Shown: in pieces, positions 36,514-45,821 of the stretch | Numbering within the stretch: position 1 is the first letter of the stretch | Layout of the letters: the number at the start of each line of letters is the position of its first letter | Assembly: GCF_014194975.1 (NCBI RefSeq) | Contig: NZ_JACIAY010000009.1 | Coordinates: 1 to 64,000 of the forward strand | DNA: 64,000 bases | Origin: Sphingomonas sp. BK580 | GTDB taxonomy: Bacteria > Pseudomonadota > Alphaproteobacteria > Sphingomonadales > Sphingomonadaceae | Direction: 5' to 3' | The notes under the pieces: generated by a model | What the model was told of the DNA's origin: nothing | The model's input: only the letters and a program-made list of their open reading frames with translations | Databases searched by the model: none | Program-made: the position numbers and the translations under genes

Positions 36514-37931
36514 TTGACGTCTCCCGAACCGGGCTGGCCGAGCTCGAAGTCGCTCACCGGGCGGCGCTTCGGATCACTCGAATCATAGAGCAACGCGCCG
36601 TCGACCCAGACCTTCTCGGGCCTCGTGTAGACGCTGAACGGATTGCCGTTCCACAGCACCGCGTCGGCCATCTTGCCGGGCCGCAGGCTGCCGGTCTGCG
36701 TGTCGATGCCGAGCGCCTTGGCCGGCCCGAGCGAGAGCCACTTCCACGCCGCCGCGTCGCTCACCTTGATGCCCGCGTGGCGCGCCGAGGAGATCACCTT
36801 GGCGACCTCCTGGTTGAGCCGCTGGATGCCGTTCTCGTCGTCCGAGTGGATCATCGCGCACGCGCCGGCATGATCGAGGATCGCGAGATTCTCGCCGATC
36901 CCGTCGTAGCTCTCCATCTTGAAGCCGTACCAGTCGGCCCAGACCGCGGCGCAGGTGCCGCTGGCCTTGAGCAGGTCCGCGATCTTGTACGCCTCGACCG
37001 CGTGGTGGAAGGCGGTGACGTGATAGCCGAACTCCTTGGCCATATCCAAGACGATGGCCATCTCGTCGGCGCGGTAGCAGTGGTTCTGCACCATGATCTC
37101 GCCCGAGAGCACGCCGCGCAGCGTGTCCATCGCGATGTCGCGGTCGGGCGGATCGCCGCCCTCCTTCTCGTATTTGTCCCACTTGCGCTTGTACGCCACC
37201 GCCTTGGCCCAGGCCTGGCGATCGACCGCGACATTGCCCATCCGGGTCGAGGGCTCGCGGTTCTTGCTGCCGTAGACGCGCTTGGGATTCTCACCGCACG
37301 CCATCTTGAGGCCATAGGGCGCGCCGGGGAACTTCATCGCCTGCATCGTGCGCGCGTAGACGTTCTTGAGCACCACGCTGCGCCCGCCCATCAGATTGGC
37401 CGAGCCGGGTAGGATCTGCAGCGTGGTCACCCCGCCGTTGGCGAGCGCGCGGCCGAAGCCGGGGTCCTGCGGCCATACGCTGTGCTCGGCCCAGACATCC
37501 GCGGTGATGGGCGCGGTCGCCTCGTTGCCGTCGGACAGCGCCTGCACCTGCGGGCTGGGATAGTCGCCGAGGTGGCTGTGGATGTCGACGATACCCGGGG
37601 TGATGTACTTGCCCGCGCCGTCGATCACGGTCGCGCCCGCGGGCGCGTCGAGCGTCTGACCCACCGCGGCGATCTTGCCGTCCGCGAGCAGCACCGCGCC
37701 GCCGTCGATCCGCCCGCCCTCGCCGTCGAACACGGTGACGTTGCGCACGAGCGTCGGCACGCCGGGGTAGGCGTGATAGGTGGAGGGATAAGGATCGCGC
37801 GCGTATCTCACCGGCGGCGCCTTGGCGGCGGCGCTCTTGGGACGATCCTTGCCGTCACTCGCGCAGGCGGCGAGTGGCAGCGCGATCGCGACCGCGCCCC
37901 ACAGCGCGCGGCGCCCTCGACCGAGCTTCAT
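36510..37931 (-). CDS. amidohydrolase lipoprotein
   Basis: Metal-dependent amidohydrolase, 473 residues. The N-terminus ends in a lipobox LPLAAC, so it is probably lipid-anchored in the envelope. The metal site HSH is intact in IVDIHSHLGDYP; later ligands are suggested by VTAFHHAVEA and MIHSDDENG, and the C-terminus LRPGKMADAVLWNGNPF is typical. AAGGGG lies upstream of the ATG at 37931. The substrate is unknown; relatives include cyclic dipeptidases and imidazolonepropionase-like enzymes. Confidence 0.9.
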   Translation of the reverse strand: MKLGRGRRALWGAVAIALPLAACASDGKDRPKSAAAKAPPVRYARDPYPSTYHAYPGVPTLVRNVTVFDGEGGRIDGGAVLLADGKIAAVGQTLDAPAGATVIDGAGKYITPGIVDIHSHLGDYPSPQVQALSDGNEATAPITADVWAEHSVWPQDPGFGRALANGGVTTLQILPGSANLMGGRSVVLKNVYARTMQAMKFPGAPYGLKMACGENPKRVYGSKNREPSTRMGNVAVDRQAWAKAVAYKRKWDKYEKEGGDPPDRDIAMDTLRGVLSGEIMVQNHCYRADEMAIVLDMAKEFGYHVTAFHHAVEAYKIADLLKASGTCAAVWADWYGFKMESYDGIGENLAILDHAGACAMIHSDDENGIQRLNQEVAKVISSARHAGIKVSDAAAWKWLSLGPAKALGIDTQTGSLRPGKMADAVLWNGNPFSVYTRPEKVWVDGALLYDSSDPKRRPVSDFELGQPGSGDVK

Positions 37932-38156
37932 CGATTTACCCCTTTTCTTATGCTCTACCCTCCCCGCGATCATGGAACGCTGGAAGCGCGGCGGTCAAGC
38001 TTCGTGCGAATATGGGACGGCTGGCCGCGACATCTGGCATAGCAAGAGTTCAACTGCATCTTCTATCGAACTCATGTTAGAACTATTATCCTGGGCGCGT
38101 TGACGGCATCTGAGCCGCTGTATAGACGCCACACCATCACTTCGAGGAGCGTTACG

Positions 38157-38672
38157 ATGAACGACGAGACCGCCAGCACCAATGTGGTCGAGCTCGCGAC
38201 CGAACTGACGATCGCCTGGCTGTCCAATCCCAACACGCGCGCCTCGGGCGAGGACGTGCCGGCGTTTCTGCGCACGATGCACGACGCGGTGTCGAACCTG
38301 TCGTCGAGCACTTCGGTGACCACGTCGGAGGAGCCGGCGAGCGACTATACCCCCGCGGTCTCCGTGCGTAAGTCGCTCGCATCGAAGGATCACCTGATCT
38401 CGCTGATCGATGGCAAGCCGTACAAGACGTTGCGCCGCCACCTCGCCGGCCACGGCCTGACCCCCGACGACTATCGCCAGCGCTTCGGCCTGAAGCCCGA
38501 CTACCCGATGGTCGCCGAGAATTACTCGCAGGCACGCCGCGACATGGCGAAGAAGATCGGTCTCGGCCGCAAGCCCGGCGCGCGCCGCGGCGGTGGCGAG
38601 GATGCCGCGCCGACGCCGGCCCCTGCGCCCGCGCCGCGCGGCCGCCGCAAGTCGGCCCCGGCCGAGGCTTGA
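38157..38672 (+). CDS. MucR-family transcriptional regulator
   Basis: Regulator of 171 residues. The conserved core reads ISLIDGKPYKTLRRHLAGHG followed by LTPDDYRQRFGL and a basic KKIGLGRKPGARRG. In canonical Ros/MucR proteins a CxxC precedes the His-x-x-x-x-His of a zinc finger; here the cysteines are replaced, which sphingomonad homologues share as far as remembered. The basic tail is disordered. GAGGAG lies eight bases before the ATG. MucR proteins act as global, H-NS-like repressors of AT-rich promoters and control exopolysaccharide and cell cycle genes. Confidence 0.88.
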   Translation: MNDETASTNVVELATELTIAWLSNPNTRASGEDVPAFLRTMHDAVSNLSSSTSVTTSEEPASDYTPAVSVRKSLASKDHLISLIDGKPYKTLRRHLAGHGLTPDDYRQRFGLKPDYPMVAENYSQARRDMAKKIGLGRKPGARRGGGEDAAPTPAPAPAPRGRRKSAPAEA

Positions 38673-38700
38673 TCCCGGCGACGGCCGCGGGGATCGGGGC

Positions 38701-39552
38701 GTGAGCGACGCCCCCGCGGCCGGACTGGTCGAGCGCGCGCGCGGCGCGCTCGGCGAGCGGCTCCGCGCGCTGGTGGCGAGTGAGCAGCTCGACCTGACGC
38801 GCGCGCCCGACGATCCCGGACTCATCGCGCGCGACTCGCCCGCCTGGGCGGTGCACGCCGACTTCTCCGCGATGATGATCGGCGGCATCTCCGCGCTGCT
38901 GCTCCAGATGCTCCACCCGCGCGCGCTCGCCGGGGTATGGGATCACAGCGGCTTCCGCAACGACCGGCTCGGCCGCCTGCGCCGCACCGCCAGCTTCATC
39001 GCCGTCACCACCTTCGGCGCGACCGACACTGCCGAGCGCGCGATCGCGCAGGTGCGCCGCGTCCACGACCATGTCACCGGCGCGCTGCCCGACGGCACGC
39101 CCTATCGCGCCGACGATCCCGCGCTGCTCACCTGGATCCATGTCGCCGAGGTGGACAGTTTCCTGCGCGCCTATCTGCGCTATCGCGACTCCACGCTGAG
39201 CACGGCGGAGCAGGACCGCTATCTCGCCGACACCGCGGTGGTGGCGGAGAAGCTCGGCGCCGTCGACGTGCCGCGCTCGCGCGCCGCGGTGGCGGACTAT
39301 TACGCGCGGGTCTTGCCCGAGCTGCGCGCCGACCATCGCACACGCGAGGTGGCCGCGGCGCTGCTCGCGCCAGGCGACGACCCCGCCGCCGCCGCCGCGC
39401 TGGCGCTGGCGAGCGCGGCGGCGGTGGACCTGCTGCCGGGCTGGGCGGCGGCGCTGCACGGCCGCCTCCAGCCCGCCGCCGCGCGCCCCGCGATCCGCGC
39501 CGGCGCGGACGGGATGAGCCGCGTGATGCGCTGGGCGCTGAAGGCGCGGTGA
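38701..39552 (+). CDS. MpaB/DUF2236-family oxygenase-like protein
   Basis: A 283-residue protein of the DUF2236 (latex-clearing / MpaB) family, heme-dependent in its characterised members. The signature LLLQMLHPRALAGVWDHSGF and the RTASFIAVTTFG segment are clear, as is the later WIHVAEVDSFLRAY. The start is a GTG at 38701 with GGGG upstream. It follows mucR at 28 bases. Enzymatic role in this organism unknown. Confidence 0.87.
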   Translation: MSDAPAAGLVERARGALGERLRALVASEQLDLTRAPDDPGLIARDSPAWAVHADFSAMMIGGISALLLQMLHPRALAGVWDHSGFRNDRLGRLRRTASFIAVTTFGATDTAERAIAQVRRVHDHVTGALPDGTPYRADDPALLTWIHVAEVDSFLRAYLRYRDSTLSTAEQDRYLADTAVVAEKLGAVDVPRSRAAVADYYARVLPELRADHRTREVAAALLAPGDDPAAAAALALASAAAVDLLPGWAAALHGRLQPAAARPAIRAGADGMSRVMRWALKAR

Positions 39553-39555
39553 GGG

Positions 39556-39580
39556 CGCGCTCCCGGCGAGTGGGAGCGCG
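39556..39580. terminator. bidirectional stem-loop terminator
   Basis: Perfect nine-base stem CGCGCTCCC/GGGAGCGCG with a seven-base loop, placed exactly between the convergent MpaB-like and TonB-dependent receptor genes. No T-run follows, so termination may need Rho. Confidence 0.6.
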
Positions 39581-39585
39581 AACGG

Positions 39586-42500
39586 TCACCATCTCACGTC
39601 GACGCTGAGCGTGAAGCGGCGACCGAAGTCGTCGACGATACCGCTCCTGAAAGCGTAGGACTGTACCGCGGTCCCCGCTGTCAGCTTATCGAAGACGTTG
39701 CTGACGTTGAAGGTGACGCCGAAGTGGCGCCGCTCGCCGAAGTCATAGCCGATAGAAGCGTCATGCAGGCTGTATGCGGGGACGTGGATGAAGTCGCGCA
39801 CCTCGTTCCGCGCGTCAGTACCCTGCACCGGCGCGCCCGCGGAGAAGTAGCGGGTGGCGCTCGCCCAATTCCAGACCCACTGAGCGAAGAAACCGTCGCG
39901 CTCATAACCACCGCGCCACTGCGTGCGCCACTTGCTGACGCCGATGCTGCCCGCAGCCTCCTCGGCGTGGACTAGGTCGTTATCGGCGGCAGACAGATAG
40001 TGAAACAAGCGATAGACGTTGCCGTGCAGCACCAGCTTGCCCGCGTCGGCGCCGAACAGCCTGTCGAGCGGTACCGTGTCATCGAGCGTGGCGTTGGTCG
40101 CCTCGACCTGCAGCCTGCCCTGGTTGATGAAGCCCATGTTGAAGCCGTTGGCGATCTCGAACGCGCGCTGGTTGTCCGCCGGCAGGCGCTTGAAGAAACC
40201 GCAGGTGTTCACGCCGATATCGGAGCGGTTGTCGGGATAGTGCGGGCTGTCGAGGCACAATTGCATGGCGGTGTCGATGTCGGTCGGCACGATCTGGTCC
40301 TCGAGCAGCACGTGCACATAGTCGCCGCCTATTTTGAAGTGCGGCGCGAACGCGGGCGTGAACACCGCGCCGACGGTCCAGCTTCGCCCGCGCTCCGGGC
40401 GCAGGCCGGGCGAACCGTTGAAGACGCCCGTGATCGCGGCGCCGGATGGGACGTAGCCGTTGAGGAACTGGTCCGCGCCCGCCGTGTCGCTCGCCAGTCC
40501 CGCATCGATCACCGCGCGACGGCAGTTGGCGAGGCGCGTCGCTGGATGCACCCCCTGCCCGATCTCGCCGGAGGAACAGGGATCGGTCGGCGAGGTGAAG
40601 GCCGGCTGGCCGCCGAGGAACAGCTCGGTCACGTTCGGCTGGCGGATCGAGTGGGTGAAATTGCCGCGCACCAGAAGCGGCGCGATCGGGCGCCAGCTAC
40701 CCGCGAGCGAGTAGACGCGGTTCCACCGCCCCGGCTCGCGCTGCGCCAGCGTACCGCCGTCGAGCGAGCGCACGTCGGGCGCGGCGCCGCTCTGGCGGAC
40801 GAAGCGGATGCCGGGATCGAAGGTCAGCTGGCGCACCAGCGGCGCGGTGAACGCACCGCCGAGCAGCGGCACACTCGCCTCCCCGCCGAACTCGGCGGTC
40901 TGGACATGTCCCTCGGTCGCAGCGATCGCCACGAGACGCGTACCGCCGGTACGGGTGAGATCGTCGGTGTGGTAGGCGAGTTGCTCGCGACGATACTCGC
41001 CGAAGAAGGCGTACCGCAGCGCGCCGCCCGGCAGGTCGAACAAGGGCCCCGAGAGCGAGGATTGCGCGAAGATCATCTCGCTATGATTGGTCAGGCTGGT
41101 CGGGGCGGTGACATAGTCGCGCGCCACCGCCGACATCTGCCCATAGCCGAACACGTTCATCGGCCGGCACGCGGCGACCTGCGCGGCAGTGACGACGCGG
41201 CGCAGTCGCTTCTCGACCATGACGCCCGCAGCGTCGCGCTCGCGCACGATCTCCTCACCCACGACGCCGTAAGGAGTCTGGCCGAGGATGCCGGCGCCCG
41301 CCGCGGTCTGCGCGCGGCAGACGATCCGCCCCTCCGCGTCCCGCACCGCGTCCACCGCCAGCGCGTATTCGATGTCGCGGATCTGGCGCCCGGTGCCGGA
41401 CAGGTCGCTGCGGCCGTAGCTGGCCGAGGCATCGTAGTGGGTGGTCTTGCCGAACGCCGCGAACGTGCCGCGCACGCCTAGCACCGAGCGATAGGTGTCG
41501 CTGGCCACCATCACCGGATTGTCCCCGAACAGGTCCTGGTTGCTGCGTGACACCAGGAACTTGTCCGTCACCCCTGCGGCGCCCAGCGCAGCGCGCGCCT
41601 GGTCGCCGAGATAGGGATTGGAGAGCTGCATCGTCAGCACGTTGCTCTCGGCGGTCGCGTCACCGATGCTGTTGCCGACCGCGCCGGTGCGGGGCAGCAG
41701 GTTGCGGACGTGCGCATAGCTCCCCTCGGTGTAGATCGTGGCAGCGTCGCTCAGGTCGAGATGCGCGAGCAGCGTGGCGATGAGGCGGTCCTGCTGGACT
41801 CGGAGCGGTGCGAAGCGCGTGCTGTCGCTGCCGCGTGCGGCGTCCTCGCTGATCGCCCCGGCGGTGGTGCTGGGCGTCACGTTCGGATCCGCGATGACTG
41901 CCGCGGTGATCGCGCGCAGGCCGCCCGCCGCGTCGAACTGGAGCGGCACCGCGAGGCGCGGCAACGCTCCCGCCGTCGCCGGATCGGTGTTGGCGCGCGT
42001 GAGGAAGCCGCGCACGAACGACCCGATGAAGGCGTCGATGTCCGCGTCGGGATGCGCCTTCAGATACTCGCGCGGGGTCGGCAGGTTCGCCTGGAGCAGG
42101 TTGAGCGCGAGCGCGTCGCGCTGCGACACGCTGCCGCCCGCGCCGGCCAGCGCGGGCGCGTAGCGCGCGATCACCGCGGCGTCGAAGACATCGCGTGCCG
42201 CGCCCGCCTCCGCGCTCGCGCGTGTGCCGGGCAGTGCGCCGGGGGCGAAGGCGCAGAAGCTCGTCAGGTTCGCCACGCTGCAGCGGCTGCCGCTCGCCAC
42301 CGGCCGCCCCGGCACCAGATTGGTGTTGCCCGCCATCGTCCAGAGCGCTTCCGGCCGGTAATCGGGGGAGGCCACCGGATCGTTCGGGTCGGTGGTGGTC
42401 AGGCCCTGGAAATCGTCCGGTATATAGTCGCCCAGGTAGCCCGGCGCGCCGTAGCTGAACACCGCACCATTGTACGTGGTGAGCAGCGAGCCGCCGCGGT

Positions 42501-43398
42501 AACCCGCGCCCGCGATATTGTTGGGCACCTTGTCCGCGGCGCGCGCCACGAAGGCGTCGCCCCCGCTGCCGTCGAGCGTGGGAGTGTAAGCGGCATTCCG
42601 TACGCCGCCGTTGCGGAACGAGGTCGGTGCGAGGTAATGGGCGCGATAGCCGGCGCGGTCACTCTGATAGAGCGCGTCGTCGCGATTGTACTCGACCGCC
42701 ACGCTGACGTTGCCGCGCCCGCCGGCGAAGTCGTGCCCCGCCGCGGCGCTCAGTCGGTAGCGCGCGCCGTCACCGCGCGCGGTCAGCCCGGACAGCGCGT
42801 TGAGCGAGAAGCCCTCGAGATGGTCCTTGAGGACGATGTTGATCACGCCCGCGACCGCGTCCGAGCCATAGGCCACCCCGCCGCCGACGGTGACCACGTC
42901 GCTATGGTCGATCAGCGCGGACGGGATGGTGCTGAGATCGACCTGCGAGCCGGTGGTGTTCCCCGCGACGAACAGCGACGCCGAGTTGCCCGAGACATAG
43001 CGCCGGCCGTTGACCAGCGTCAGCGTCCGGTTCGAGCCGAGGCCGAACAGATCGGCATAGGCCTGACCCAGACTCTCTCCTTCGCCGTTGTCGCCGTAGG
43101 GGTTCGCGCCGGCGGTCACGAACGGCACGTCGGTCAGCGCGTCGAGCGCGTTCGTGAAGGTGCGGCGCTGGATCTGCTCGCCGCTGACCTGTGCGCCGGG
43201 GATCACGCCGTCATAGCCCGGCTGGACGATGCGCGAGCCGGTGACCACCACCTCGCGCGGCGCCTCCGCGCCATCGGCGACCGGTGCACTGGCGGGCGAC
43301 GGCGCCTGCTCGCCGGCCGCCGTCTGCGCGCGCGCCGCGCCCGGCGCGATCATGCCACCGACCAACGCGGTCGCGGCGAGTAACGTCACCCTGTTCAT
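39586..43398 (-). CDS. TonB-dependent receptor (large)
   Basis: Outer-membrane TonB-dependent transporter of 1270 residues, at the upper size limit of the family. The signal peptide runs to about residue 25 (GAARAQ). A TonB-box-like EVVVTGSRI is followed by the plug domain (QRRTFTNALDALTDVPF, VNGRRYVSG, GSDAVAGVINIVLK), and the barrel ends in an aromatic-terminal VDVRW. A ribosome-binding site AAGGGGTGGG precedes the ATG at 43398. The ligand is not visible; the closest feel is of the sphingomonad receptors for oligosaccharides or organic matter. Confidence 0.94.
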   Translation of the reverse strand: MNRVTLLAATALVGGMIAPGAARAQTAAGEQAPSPASAPVADGAEAPREVVVTGSRIVQPGYDGVIPGAQVSGEQIQRRTFTNALDALTDVPFVTAGANPYGDNGEGESLGQAYADLFGLGSNRTLTLVNGRRYVSGNSASLFVAGNTTGSQVDLSTIPSALIDHSDVVTVGGGVAYGSDAVAGVINIVLKDHLEGFSLNALSGLTARGDGARYRLSAAAGHDFAGGRGNVSVAVEYNRDDALYQSDRAGYRAHYLAPTSFRNGGVRNAAYTPTLDGSGGDAFVARAADKVPNNIAGAGYRGGSLLTTYNGAVFSYGAPGYLGDYIPDDFQGLTTTDPNDPVASPDYRPEALWTMAGNTNLVPGRPVASGSRCSVANLTSFCAFAPGALPGTRASAEAGAARDVFDAAVIARYAPALAGAGGSVSQRDALALNLLQANLPTPREYLKAHPDADIDAFIGSFVRGFLTRANTDPATAGALPRLAVPLQFDAAGGLRAITAAVIADPNVTPSTTAGAISEDAARGSDSTRFAPLRVQQDRLIATLLAHLDLSDAATIYTEGSYAHVRNLLPRTGAVGNSIGDATAESNVLTMQLSNPYLGDQARAALGAAGVTDKFLVSRSNQDLFGDNPVMVASDTYRSVLGVRGTFAAFGKTTHYDASASYGRSDLSGTGRQIRDIEYALAVDAVRDAEGRIVCRAQTAAGAGILGQTPYGVVGEEIVRERDAAGVMVEKRLRRVVTAAQVAACRPMNVFGYGQMSAVARDYVTAPTSLTNHSEMIFAQSSLSGPLFDLPGGALRYAFFGEYRREQLAYHTDDLTRTGGTRLVAIAATEGHVQTAEFGGEASVPLLGGAFTAPLVRQLTFDPGIRFVRQSGAAPDVRSLDGGTLAQREPGRWNRVYSLAGSWRPIAPLLVRGNFTHSIRQPNVTELFLGGQPAFTSPTDPCSSGEIGQGVHPATRLANCRRAVIDAGLASDTAGADQFLNGYVPSGAAITGVFNGSPGLRPERGRSWTVGAVFTPAFAPHFKIGGDYVHVLLEDQIVPTDIDTAMQLCLDSPHYPDNRSDIGVNTCGFFKRLPADNQRAFEIANGFNMGFINQGRLQVEATNATLDDTVPLDRLFGADAGKLVLHGNVYRLFHYLSAADNDLVHAEEAAGSIGVSKWRTQWRGGYERDGFFAQWVWNWASATRYFSAGAPVQGTDARNEVRDFIHVPAYSLHDASIGYDFGERRHFGVTFNVSNVFDKLTAGTAVQSYAFRSGIVDDFGRRFTLSVDVRW

Positions 43399-43466
43399 GT
43401 CCCACCCCTTGTCCCGGCCACCGGTGGCCGAGACGGGAGGTTGAACTTCGCAACAAAAACGTCGCA

Positions 43467-43492
43467 ACTCTGTTGCCCATCAGCAACAGAGT
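43467..43492. terminator. perfect hairpin between pal and TonB receptor
   Basis: ACTCTGTTGC-CCATCA-GCAACAGAGT, a perfect ten-base stem. On the minus strand it follows the pal operon and is followed six bases later by TTTTTG, so it fits an intrinsic terminator. It also lies 69-94 bases before the receptor's ATG and could be its operator. Confidence 0.6.
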
Positions 43493-43611
43493 CGCCACGA
43501 CGCACTTATCAATGACTTGATCGAAGCGTGGCGGCGCCGCTCACCATCTTGAGTGACGCGATGCGGTGATTACCGCGCCCGATCGCCGATGCGGGTCGGG
43601 CGCGGCGTGAC

Positions 43612-44130
43612 TTAGCCCACTACCACCGTCACCGCGCGGCGGTTCTGCGCCCAGCTCTCCTCGTCGGAGCCGAGCGCGACCGGACGCTCCTTGCCGTAGC
43701 TGATCGTGGTGATCCGCGCCGGCGCGATGCCGCGCGCCACCAGATAGTTCTTCGCAGCATTGGCGCGGCGGTCGCCCAGCGCCAGGTTATACTCGCGCGT
43801 GCCGCGCTCGTCGGCATGGCCCTCCACCGTGATGCGCACGTTGGGATAGCGCGTCAGCCACGCCGCCTGGCTGTCGAGGATGCCGCGGGCGGTGCCGTCG
43901 ATGTCGTACATGTCGAGCCCGAACAGCACCGTGTCGCTCTGCGCCGAGCGCTTGAAATCGGCCGCCGAGCCCGGCGTGATCCCGCCGTTGGGGTCGGTCG
44001 CCCCGGTCGACGGTGGCGCCTCGGGCGCGCCGCCGGGGGCGGGCGGCAGCACGTCGGGGCGCTTCTTCGAGCAGGCCGCGGTGGCCACCAGAGCCGTCGC
44101 CATCAACAGGGTGGTCGTCAAACGTGCCAT
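43612..44130 (-). CDS. pal: peptidoglycan-associated lipoprotein Pal
   Basis: Outer-membrane lipoprotein of 172 residues that links to peptidoglycan and to TolB. The signal ends in the lipobox VATAAC. The OmpA-like domain has the peptidoglycan-binding VEGHADERGTREYNLALGDRRA. GGGAGA lies upstream of the ATG at 44130. Last gene of the Tol-Pal operon. Confidence 0.95.
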   Translation of the reverse strand: MARLTTTLLMATALVATAACSKKRPDVLPPAPGGAPEAPPSTGATDPNGGITPGSAADFKRSAQSDTVLFGLDMYDIDGTARGILDSQAAWLTRYPNVRITVEGHADERGTREYNLALGDRRANAAKNYLVARGIAPARITTISYGKERPVALGSDEESWAQNRRAVTVVVG

Positions 44131-44198
44131 CGCGTGTTCTCCCATGTTCGCCAATGTCTTGGTCATCGTATGTCAGGATCGAGTGTCGCTGCTTCCGC

Positions 44199-45821
44199 TC
44201 ACGGGCGCAATGGCCCCCAGGCCGGGTCCGAGCCGTCGAGCGGGGTCGGTACGCGGCGCTCGTTGACGCCCGTCAGGTCGACCGACCACAGGTCGGCCTT
44301 GCCGGCGTTGCCGCGGCCCTGGCGGAAGAACATCAGCACGCGGCCGTTGGGGCTCCACGACGGCCCCTCGTCCTGCCAGCTGTTCGTCAGCAGCTTCTCG
44401 CCCGAGCCGCTCGGGCTCATGATGCCGATGCGGAACGCGCCCTGGATCTTGGTGAAGGCGATCAGGTCGCCGCGCGGGCTCCATACCGGGGTGGCGTAGC
44501 GCCCGCCGCCGAAGCTGATGCGCTGCTGGTTCGAGCCGTCGGCGTTCATCACGTACAATTGCTGCCCGCCCGAGCGGTCGCTCTCGAACACGATCCTGGA
44601 GCCGTCGGGCGAGTAGCTGCCGCCGGTGTCGATGCCGGGCGCGTTGGTCAGCCGCTGCGGCGTACCGCCCGCGGCCGAGACGCGGTACAGGTCGGTGTTG
44701 CCCGCCTGCGCCATCGAGAAGAGGATATAGCGCCCGTCCGGCGAGAAGCGCGGCGCGAAGGTGGTGGCGACGTTCTGCACCACCAGCCGCTGCCGCCCCG
44801 AGCCGAGCTCGTAGATATAGATCGCGGGCGTTCTTCCCACGTAGCTCATGTACACGATCGACTGCTGGTTGGGCGCGAAGCGCGGCGTCAGCACGATCGA
44901 CGAGCCAGCGGTGAGGAAGCGGCTGTTGGCGCCGTCCTGGTCCATGATCGCCAGCCGTTTGATCCGGTTGGCCTTGGGCCCGGTCTCGCTGACATAGACG
45001 ACGCGGCTGTCGAAATAGGCCCCCTCGCCGGTGAGGCGGGTGTAGACCATGTCGGCGCATTTGTGCGCGGCGCGGCGCCAGTCCGACGGCGGCACGACGA
45101 AGCCCTGCCGCGTCAGCTCGGTGCGCGCCGAGACGTCGTAGAGGTAGCAGCCGACCGTCAGCGTGCCGTCGCCGTTGGCGCGGATATAGCCCTGCACCAG
45201 CGCCTGCGCGCCCGAGCCGCCCCAGTAATCATAGGCCGGCGCGGTCACCTCGGGGAAGGCGATCGCGCGCGTGGCGGCGGCCGCCACCGGGTTGAACAGC
45301 CCCGAGTTGCGCAGGTCGTTGGCGACGATCTCGCTGAGCTGGCGGCCGAGCCGGTCGGTCGGCCCGGCGGGGGTCTGCACCACCGACTGGGTCGGCATCG
45401 GCGGGATCGCGATCGGCATCGGCGCCGAGATGCCGCCGGTAACGTCCACCTCGAGGGGCGGCGGGGTCTGGCCCGAGGGCGCGCCGGGCTGCTGCGCCGA
45501 CGCGGGCGCGGCGGGAGTGCCGGCGGGCGGGACGAGCTGCGCCGCGGCGGGGGCGGCGAGCAGCGCGGCGGCGGAGGCGAGGAGCGGGCTGATGCCGGCG
45601 CGGGCGGTGATACGCTCGCGCAGTTCACCATCACTGCTACCCCGGCGGACGCCGGGGTCCAGGTGGGAAGGCCCTCGTGATCGTTGCGAGACGTCCCCCA
45701 CCTGAACTCCGGCGTCCGCCCGGGTGGAGCCTTCGGGAGCGACACCTAACGAGGTGACGGGCGAAGAGGAGGTCACCCGGCCGAAGCCCAGTGCCGAGAT
45801 ACCGCAGAGTCGGAGTCGCAT
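44199..45821 (-). CDS. tolB: Tol-Pal protein TolB with repeat-extended N-terminus
   Basis: Periplasmic beta-propeller of the Tol-Pal system, 540 residues, about 90 longer than usual. The propeller repeats are clear (SPDGRYILFSMAQAG, SPDGSRIVFESDRSG, SPRGDLIAFTKIQG). The ATG at 45821 overlaps the tolA stop (TGATG). The signal-peptide core SPLLASAAALLAAPAAAQ is only at residues 78-95. Residues 32-62 are encoded by palindromic repeat B1, in frame. No start codon in frame lies between the repeat and the core, other than codons inside the repeat. The protein is either made with a very long n-region or uses an unusual start. Confidence 0.93.
   Translation of the reverse strand: MRLRLCGISALGFGRVTSSSPVTSLGVAPEGSTRADAGVQVGDVSQRSRGPSHLDPGVRRGSSDGELRERITARAGISPLLASAAALLAAPAAAQLVPPAGTPAAPASAQQPGAPSGQTPPPLEVDVTGGISAPMPIAIPPMPTQSVVQTPAGPTDRLGRQLSEIVANDLRNSGLFNPVAAAATRAIAFPEVTAPAYDYWGGSGAQALVQGYIRANGDGTLTVGCYLYDVSARTELTRQGFVVPPSDWRRAAHKCADMVYTRLTGEGAYFDSRVVYVSETGPKANRIKRLAIMDQDGANSRFLTAGSSIVLTPRFAPNQQSIVYMSYVGRTPAIYIYELGSGRQRLVVQNVATTFAPRFSPDGRYILFSMAQAGNTDLYRVSAAGGTPQRLTNAPGIDTGGSYSPDGSRIVFESDRSGGQQLYVMNADGSNQQRISFGGGRYATPVWSPRGDLIAFTKIQGAFRIGIMSPSGSGEKLLTNSWQDEGPSWSPNGRVLMFFRQGRGNAGKADLWSVDLTGVNERRVPTPLDGSDPAWGPLRP
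45638..45727. repeat. palindromic repeat family B, copy B1 (inside tolB)
   Basis: Arms ACCCCGGCGGACGCCGGGGT followed by CCAGGTGGG, and CCCACCTGAACTCCGGCG followed by TCCGCCCGGGTGG. They pair over most of their length. The copy lies in the 5' end of tolB and keeps the frame open. Confidence 0.87.
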
